Assembly: GCA_942492715.1 (NCBI GenBank)
Contig: CALOFW010000012.1
Coordinates: forward strand, 62,001-126,000
Direction of reading: 5' to 3'
Origin: Sva-07 sp942492715
GTDB lineage: Bacteria; Actinomycetota; Acidimicrobiia; Acidimicrobiales; Ilumatobacteraceae
DNA length: 64,000 bases
Shown here: positions 59,844 to 64,000 of the stretch, piece by piece
Layout: every line of letters starts with the position of its first letter
Numbering within the stretch: the first letter of the stretch is position 1
The notes under the pieces: generated by a model
What the model was told of the DNA's origin: nothing
What the model saw: only the letters and a program-made list of their open reading frames with translations
Databases searched by the model: none
Program-made: the position numbers and the translations under genes

Positions 59844-61046
59844 ATGACCGAAGCAGTGATCGTCGCCACCTCCCGCAGCCCGATCGGACGCGCCGTCAAG
59901 GGGTCGCTCGTCGACCTGCGGCCCGATGACATGGCCGCCCAGATCGTCCGGGCGCTGATGGCCAAGGTGCCCCAGGTCTCGGCGTCGGACGTCGAGGACC
60001 TGATCATGGGCTGCGGCCAGCCCGCCGGTGAGGCCGGGTTCAACATCGGCCGGATGGTCGCCGGCATGGCCGGGCTCGACGACGTCCCTGGCGTGACCGT
60101 CAACCGCTACTGCTCCTCCAGCCTCCAGACGATCCGGATGGCCGCCCATGCGATCAAGGCGGGGGAGGGCGATTGCTTCATCGCCGCGGGCGTCGAGGCC
60201 GTCAGCCGCTACGGCAACGGGGCCAGCGACACCGCCCCCAACCCGATCTTCGCCGGTCCTGGTGAGCGCACCGCACTGCGCGCCCAGGGCGGTCAGCCGA
60301 CGTGGACGCCGCCCGAGGGCTTGCCCGACTACTACATCGCGATGGGGCAGACCGCCGAGAACGTCCGTGAGATCGAGGGTGTCACCCGCGAGGAGATGGA
60401 CGAGTTCGGCGCCCGCAGCCAGCAACGTGCCGTCGCCGCCGTTCAGCGGGGCCACTTCGAGAACGAGATCACGCCGTTGACGCTTCCGGACGGCACGGTC
60501 GTGTCGACCGACGATGGGCCGCGTGACGGCACCACCGTCGAGAAGCTCGCCCAGCTCAAGCCGGTGTTCCGCCCCGACGGCGAGATCACCGCGGGCAATG
60601 CGTGCCCGCTCAACGACGGCGCCGCGGCCGTGATGGTGATGAGCGACACCAAGGCCGCCCAGCTCGGCCTGACACCGCTGGCTCGGATCATCTCGTCCGG
60701 CGTCACCGGTCTCAACCCGGAGATCATGGGCCTCGGGCCGATCGGCGCGAGCCGGATGGCGATGGAGCGCGCCGGCATGAGCGCCGACGACATCGATCTC
60801 GTCGAGATCAACGAGGCGTTCGCCGCGCAGGTCATCCCGTCGGCCAAGCACCTCGGGTTCGGCCTCGACAAGGTCAACGTCAACGGTGGCGCAATCGCAC
60901 TCGGTCACCCGTTCGGCATGACCGGTGCCCGCATCATGACCAGCCTGATCAACAACCTCCAGGCCGAGGACAAGACGATCGGTCTCGAGACGATGTGCGT
61001 CGGTGGTGGCCAGGGCATGGCCATGATCATCGAACGCCTCAGCTGA
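59844..61046 (+). CDS. Acetyl-CoA acetyltransferase (thiolase)
   Basis: A 400-residue thiolase that forms or cleaves 3-ketoacyl-CoA in fatty-acid and ketone-body metabolism. C90 in NRYCSSSLQ is the acyl-carrying cysteine. NEAFAAQ, GGAIALGHPFGMTGAR (catalytic His) and CVGGGQGMA (second Cys) complete the active site. ATG 59844 starts the fold (MTEAVIVATSRSPIGR). The upstream 14-residue extension from 59802 overlaps the palindromic repeat and is unlikely to be translated. It belongs to the beta-oxidation-type group. The other acyl-CoA genes in the window are not adjacent. Confidence 0.93.
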   Translation: MTEAVIVATSRSPIGRAVKGSLVDLRPDDMAAQIVRALMAKVPQVSASDVEDLIMGCGQPAGEAGFNIGRMVAGMAGLDDVPGVTVNRYCSSSLQTIRMAAHAIKAGEGDCFIAAGVEAVSRYGNGASDTAPNPIFAGPGERTALRAQGGQPTWTPPEGLPDYYIAMGQTAENVREIEGVTREEMDEFGARSQQRAVAAVQRGHFENEITPLTLPDGTVVSTDDGPRDGTTVEKLAQLKPVFRPDGEITAGNACPLNDGAAAVMVMSDTKAAQLGLTPLARIISSGVTGLNPEIMGLGPIGASRMAMERAGMSADDIDLVEINEAFAAQVIPSAKHLGFGLDKVNVNGGAIALGHPFGMTGARIMTSLINNLQAEDKTIGLETMCVGGGQGMAMIIERLS

Positions 61047-61081
61047 TCGACCGTGACCGTCGGAGCCTGACTTCCTGACGA

Positions 61082-61684
61082 TCAGCGGCGGTGGCCGGCG
61101 ACGGCGACTGCCGGCGGTTCGTAGTCGAATGTGTCGACTCGAACGTCGACGAGCGCGGCCGCATCGAAGTGGTCGGCGAGTTCGCGCCCCATGTCCTCGG
61201 CCGCGCCGTCGGAGGTGGGCGGCGGCATGTAGCTCAAGGTCAAGCGGCCTGTCGGTCGGAGGCGATCGGCGAGCGCAGCGATCGTCGCTGGCGGATCGGT
61301 CCAGAACATCGAGACGTTGACGCCGTAGATCAGGTCGAAGTCGCGTAGATCGTCGGGGAGCCGTTGGGCATCTCCGAGCCGGAACGTCAACTTGCCGGCC
61401 TCGACGCCGGCCTCGTTGCGCTTCTGCGCAGTGTGGCTCATCAGCTCCGACACCTCCAGACCGTAGAGGTGGCCGGTGGTGAGCCGAGGCCAGATGGCCT
61501 CGATCGCGAGCCCGGGGCCGTGGCCGATCTCGAGGATCTGCGCGTCTGGTGGCGGATCGAGGAGTTCGGCGATCCACGCGTTGCGGGCAACGTTCGTGTC
61601 GCGGGTGGCCATGATGTGTCCGGCGACGCGGCCGAGTGGCCCGTGCGGATTGCTGAACTGTCTGATGAGCTGAGTCTTGATCAC
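61082..61684 (-). CDS. Class I SAM-dependent methyltransferase
   Basis: A 200-residue methyltransferase. Motif I is ILEIGHGPGLAIEAIWPRL (about 49-67), followed by GLEVSELM (motif II region) and a DFDLIYGVN strand. The N-terminal region HGPLGRVAGHIMATRDTNVARNAWIAELL resembles the small-molecule methyltransferases of the UbiE/COQ5 neighbourhood in actinobacteria. The GTG start at 61684 overlaps the marR stop as GTGA, so the two are coupled. Control by the MarR operator is therefore expected. Substrate unknown. Confidence 0.85.
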   Translation of the reverse strand: MIKTQLIRQFSNPHGPLGRVAGHIMATRDTNVARNAWIAELLDPPPDAQILEIGHGPGLAIEAIWPRLTTGHLYGLEVSELMSHTAQKRNEAGVEAGKLTFRLGDAQRLPDDLRDFDLIYGVNVSMFWTDPPATIAALADRLRPTGRLTLSYMPPPTSDGAAEDMGRELADHFDAAALVDVRVDTFDYEPPAVAVAGHRR

Positions 61685-62136
61685 TGGGGTTCCTCTGTTT
61701 CCGTGGATGATGCGATCTGGTCGAGCTGTACGCGCAACCTGCGCAGCGTGTCGATGCTCGTCGTGATGTCGGAGCCGGTCAACGATGACGTCGTCGGCCC
61801 GAGAGCATCGCGTTCGCGGACGAGCACCGTTCGGATCAGCTCGTCGCCCGATGGCGTGAGAGCGATGCGGTGGGAGCGTCGGTGCGACGGGTTGGGCTCG
61901 GTGGTGACGAGATCGCGTTCCGACAGCGAATTCACGATCGTCTGGATGTGCTGACGGGAGACGCCGCGGGCTCGAGCGATGTCGGGAACGGTGGTGGCGC
62001 CGTGGTGGCTGAGGTGTTCGAGGACGGCCCGCCCCGACGTTTCGACCAGGTCGCCGGTGAGCCGTTCGGAGACGTTGGTCAGGCAGTGGAACGCGAGACG
62101 GATTTCGTCGATGAGTTCGGCGACGGACGGCTGCAT
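61681..62136 (-). CDS. MarR-family transcriptional regulator
   Basis: A 151-residue winged-helix repressor. Helix-turn-helix elements are visible in TTVPDIARARGVSRQHIQTIVNSLSERDLVTTEPNPSHRRSHRIALTPSGDEL (about 48-100), including the beta-wing RRSHRIALT and the recognition helix RQHIQTIVNSL. N-terminal and C-terminal helices form the dimer. The ATG at 62136 is the first codon of the operator, and the gene overlaps a methyltransferase by 4 bp. The strong palindrome at its start implies autorepression. Its ligand is not evident. Typical ligands are phenolics, antibiotics or oxidants. Confidence 0.9.
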   Translation of the reverse strand: MQPSVAELIDEIRLAFHCLTNVSERLTGDLVETSGRAVLEHLSHHGATTVPDIARARGVSRQHIQTIVNSLSERDLVTTEPNPSHRRSHRIALTPSGDELIRTVLVRERDALGPTTSSLTGSDITTSIDTLRRLRVQLDQIASSTETEEPQ

Positions 62137-62172
62137 GACAAGTAGATTGTCAGATCGACAATCTACTTGTCA
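62136..62172. promoter_or_regulatory. MarR operator: nested double palindrome at the marR start
   Basis: Two 16-nt arms are exact reverse complements across a 5-nt spacer (62136-62151 and 62157-62172). Each arm is itself a dyad, GACAA-N5-TTGTC, so one MarR dimer could bind each half. The left arm covers the marR start codon region, which suits direct repression of marR and the coupled methyltransferase. Confidence 0.8.
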
Positions 62173-62211
62173 ATGAGGCGCTGGTCACATGCGGCGTACC
62201 AGCAGCAGGAG

Positions 62212-62676
62212 CTACAGGACTTCCCAGCGGTTGGGACGGTCGGCGTGGACCACGATTGCGTCGTACTGCTTGAGGCAGAGCGTGGCGCGAAGCACGTACT
62301 GCTCGCCGCCGCTCGACAGCTCGGCGAGGGCGTATCCCTCGCTCGAGTCGCGGACGCCGGTGCCGATGCAGTGCAGCGAGGCGATCTGTAGGCCCGCGCT
62401 CTCGGCTTCGGCGGCCCAGAGGTTCACGAGTCCTTGGCGGAGGGACGGGTCGTCGAGCAGATCGGAGCCCGCGAGGGTGAGCGTGACGTTGCAGATGTGC
62501 ACGGGCTCGACGTGGTCGGGTTCGACCACGTCGCCACCGAGCTCGCCGTCGAGCATCACCACGATCGGGCCGTCGGGGCTGGTGACCCCACCGATGAACC
62601 CGTAGCGCACGAGCGGCAGGCCGTCTTCGCCGGTGGTGGCGTAACGGATCCGGTCGCCGTGGCTGAACGTCGTCAC
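62212..62676 (-). CDS. Hypothetical protein, part of a coupled pair
   Basis: A 154-residue protein starting at GTG 62676, overlapping the stop of the upstream serine hydrolase (GTGA). It has no membrane segment or signal peptide. Visible pieces are an N-terminal beta region (DRIRYATTGEDGLPLVRYGFIGGVTSPDGPIVVMLDGELGG) and a C-terminal segment with a lone cysteine and Asp/His (LHCIGTGVRDSSEGYALAELSSGGEQYVLRATL). I do not recognise a family. Its position between the hydrolase and the marR operator suggests a shared transcript with the hydrolase. A role in regulation is unproven. Confidence 0.65.
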   Translation of the reverse strand: MTTFSHGDRIRYATTGEDGLPLVRYGFIGGVTSPDGPIVVMLDGELGGDVVEPDHVEPVHICNVTLTLAGSDLLDDPSLRQGLVNLWAAEAESAGLQIASLHCIGTGVRDSSEGYALAELSSGGEQYVLRATLCLKQYDAIVVHADRPNRWEVL

Positions 62677-63512
62677 CGGATGGCTCCCGGTGGGTCGGCG
62701 TACTCGGCGATCACCGCGTCGGACAGTGTGGGCCACGCCTCCAACGCCACGGGCGCCCATTCGTCGAACTCGCGGTCGGCCAGAGCGACCAACGCGAGGT
62801 CACGGTCGGGATCGATCCAGAACATCGTGCCCGATCCGCCGAAGTGGCCGAACGTGCGCGGCGAGTTGGTCGTTCCGGTCCAGTGCGGCTCCTTGCTGCC
62901 ACGAACCTCGAATCCCAGTCCCCAGGGGCACTGCGCATAGCGACCCACGCCAGGAACGATACCTGCGAGCGTCGGGTAGTGCGTGTGTTGGGCGTCCGCA
63001 GCGGTCGAGGTGTGGATCAGCGTGGGTCGCATCACCTCGGCGACGAATCGACAGGTGTCGGTGAGATCCGACCGAACCCCGGCGGCGGCTGACCCGCGCA
63101 GGACGCTCGACGTCATGGCGAGCGGAGAGAACACCGCCTCGTCGAGATAGTCCGCGAAAGCGATGCCGGCGGCGTGCTCCACCGCTTGCGCGGCGAGGCT
63201 GAACCCGCTGTTCGAGTACGTACGAGTGGTCTCCGGTCGGGCGATCGGTTCTGCCCCTTCGAACGGGTAGCCGCCGGCGTGGGCGAGGAGGTGGCGCAGG
63301 GTGCAGCCGGGCTGGCCGACCGGCTGATCGAGTGAGATGATGCCCTCCTCGACCGCGACGAGGATCGCCCAGGCGCTCATCGGCTTGGAGATCGAGGCCA
63401 AACGCTGGATGCGATCGGGATCGCCGGTCGTCTCGACGACGTGTCCCGCGCGGAGCACGGCAGCGGACACGTGCGGAACGGGCCAGGCGGCGGTGAGTTC
63501 GAGCGCCGTCAC
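62673..63512 (-). CDS. Serine beta-lactamase-like hydrolase (class C/esterase type)
   Basis: A 279-residue member of the penicillin-binding-protein/beta-lactamase-like fold. The SxxK motif is S40-I-S-K43 (LASISKPMSAW), and YSNSGF provides the YxN motif. The C-terminal FGHFGGSGTMFW sits where the third motif (HTG/KTG) is expected. Esterase or D-amino-peptidase activity is as likely as lactamase. It lacks a signal peptide, which suggests a cytoplasmic esterase. GTG 63512 follows the DAHP synthase stop by 13 bp, so both may be co-transcribed. Confidence 0.82.
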   Translation of the reverse strand: MTALELTAAWPVPHVSAAVLRAGHVVETTGDPDRIQRLASISKPMSAWAILVAVEEGIISLDQPVGQPGCTLRHLLAHAGGYPFEGAEPIARPETTRTYSNSGFSLAAQAVEHAAGIAFADYLDEAVFSPLAMTSSVLRGSAAAGVRSDLTDTCRFVAEVMRPTLIHTSTAADAQHTHYPTLAGIVPGVGRYAQCPWGLGFEVRGSKEPHWTGTTNSPRTFGHFGGSGTMFWIDPDRDLALVALADREFDEWAPVALEAWPTLSDAVIAEYADPPGAIR

Positions 63513-63525
63513 CGAGGCCCGCCGA

Positions 63526-64000
63526 TCAGGTGAACTGGCGGAGGAGTTCGGCGACCCGGAACGACAGGTCGACGCTCTGGCGAGCGTTGAGCCGTGGGTC
63601 GCACACCGTTTCGTAGCGATGGTCGAGGTCGGCGTCGGACAGGTCGTCGCCGCCGCCGAGGCACTCGGTGACGTTCTCGCCGGTGAGCTCGATGTGGATG
63701 CCGCCGGGCCACGTGCCTTCGGCGCGGTGCGCTCGGACGAACCCGCCGATCTCGGCGACGACGTCGTCGAAGTGGCGTGTCTTGCGTCCGTTGCCTGTGG
63801 TGTAGGTGTTGCCGTGCATCGGATCGCACGCCCACACCACGGGGTGGCCGGCGTCGGTGACCGCACGGAGCAGCGGTCGCAGCCCGCCTTCGATCTGGTC
63901 GGCGCCCATACGGGTGATCAGCGTGAGGCGACCCGGGATGCGCGACGGGTTGAGGACCTCGCACAACTCCAGTACGAAATCGGCGCTCGTGGTGGGGCCG
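63526..64000 (-). CDS. Class II 3-deoxy-7-phosphoheptulonate (DAHP) synthase, 5'-truncated by the window edge
   Basis: The enzyme condenses phosphoenolpyruvate and erythrose 4-phosphate at the entry of the shikimate pathway. Only the C-terminal ~158 residues are here; the reading frame stays open to position 64000. Diagnostic class II motifs are NPSRIPGRLTLITRMG, VVWACDPMHGNTYTTGNGRKTRHFDDVV (metal-binding Cys and His), HIELTGENVTECLGG and DLDHRYETVCDPRLNARQSVDL. Class II DAHP synthases are common in actinobacteria. The chorismate mutase at 17684 acts in the same pathway. The N terminus lies beyond the window. Confidence 0.93.
   Translation of the reverse strand, partial: GPTTSADFVLELCEVLNPSRIPGRLTLITRMGADQIEGGLRPLLRAVTDAGHPVVWACDPMHGNTYTTGNGRKTRHFDDVVAEIGGFVRAHRAEGTWPGGIHIELTGENVTECLGGGDDLSDADLDHRYETVCDPRLNARQSVDLSFRVAELLRQFT

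Overview
The window is a GC-rich, gene-dense chromosomal stretch from an actinobacterium. The strongest argument is gene order: recA, miaB, miaA, dapF, hflX, lexA, a divergent LysM gene and nrdR (14.1-24.8 kb) run in the order I recall for Mycobacterium tuberculosis Rv2737c to Rv2718c. GTG starts, 1-4 bp stop/start overlaps and SOS boxes of the GAAC-N4-GTTC type fit the same group. The B12-dependent ribonucleotide reductase, KorAB-type 2-oxoacid:ferredoxin oxidoreductase and steroid/lipid-type P450 suggest an aerobic Acidimicrobiia-like lineage (for example Ilumatobacter), but that is an impression from memory. I saw no prophage, transposase, CRISPR array or rRNA operon. The only mobile genetic element recognised is an intein.

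Layout. 0-9 kb: GNAT enzyme, rpe, a TrmA/RlmD-type rRNA methyltransferase, an ECF sigma factor with a RskA-type anti-sigma, psuG, an operon of two flavodoxin-fold reductases plus a TauE exporter, a RimJ/L-like acetyltransferase, a DUF2889 protein, then tRNA-His and tRNA-Lys. 9-14 kb: acyl-CoA dehydrogenase, membrane proteins, and a translationally coupled pair of a PhnZ-like HD oxygenase and a formylglycine sulfatase-superfamily hydrolase. 14-25 kb: the SOS, tRNA-modification and diaminopimelate block. 25-32 kb: a RibD-C reductase, a molybdopterin oxidoreductase and nrdJ carrying a 399-residue LAGLIDADG intein. 32-42 kb: enoyl-CoA hydratase, an RND exporter, histidine phosphatase, UvrD-like helicase with HRDC domain, HlyIII protein and an orphan ABC ATPase. 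42-47 kb: korBA, an RCK_C membrane protein, a lipoprotein and tdk. 47-56 kb: a signalling operon led by a 2562-residue hybrid histidine kinase with eleven GAF-like modules, followed by a receiver/class III cyclase and a DUF5655-type protein, all overlapping by 4 bp. 56-64 kb: P450, PIG-L deacetylase, ROK kinase, thiolase, a MarR/methyltransferase pair with a clear operator, a serine hydrolase and a truncated class II DAHP synthase.

How the parts work together. SOS boxes lie before recA and between lexA and the LysM gene, so RecA-stimulated LexA cleavage should induce repair and an envelope-linked division checkpoint together. NrdR, the repressor of ribonucleotide reductase genes, lies 3.4 kb before nrdJ. 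The giant kinase has the elements of an internal phosphorelay (H1918, D2203/D2343, H2504), and the next gene carries a receiver fused to a cyclase, so a GAF-sensed input may set cyclic nucleotide production. At least two families of short inverted repeats sit in the intergenic gaps.
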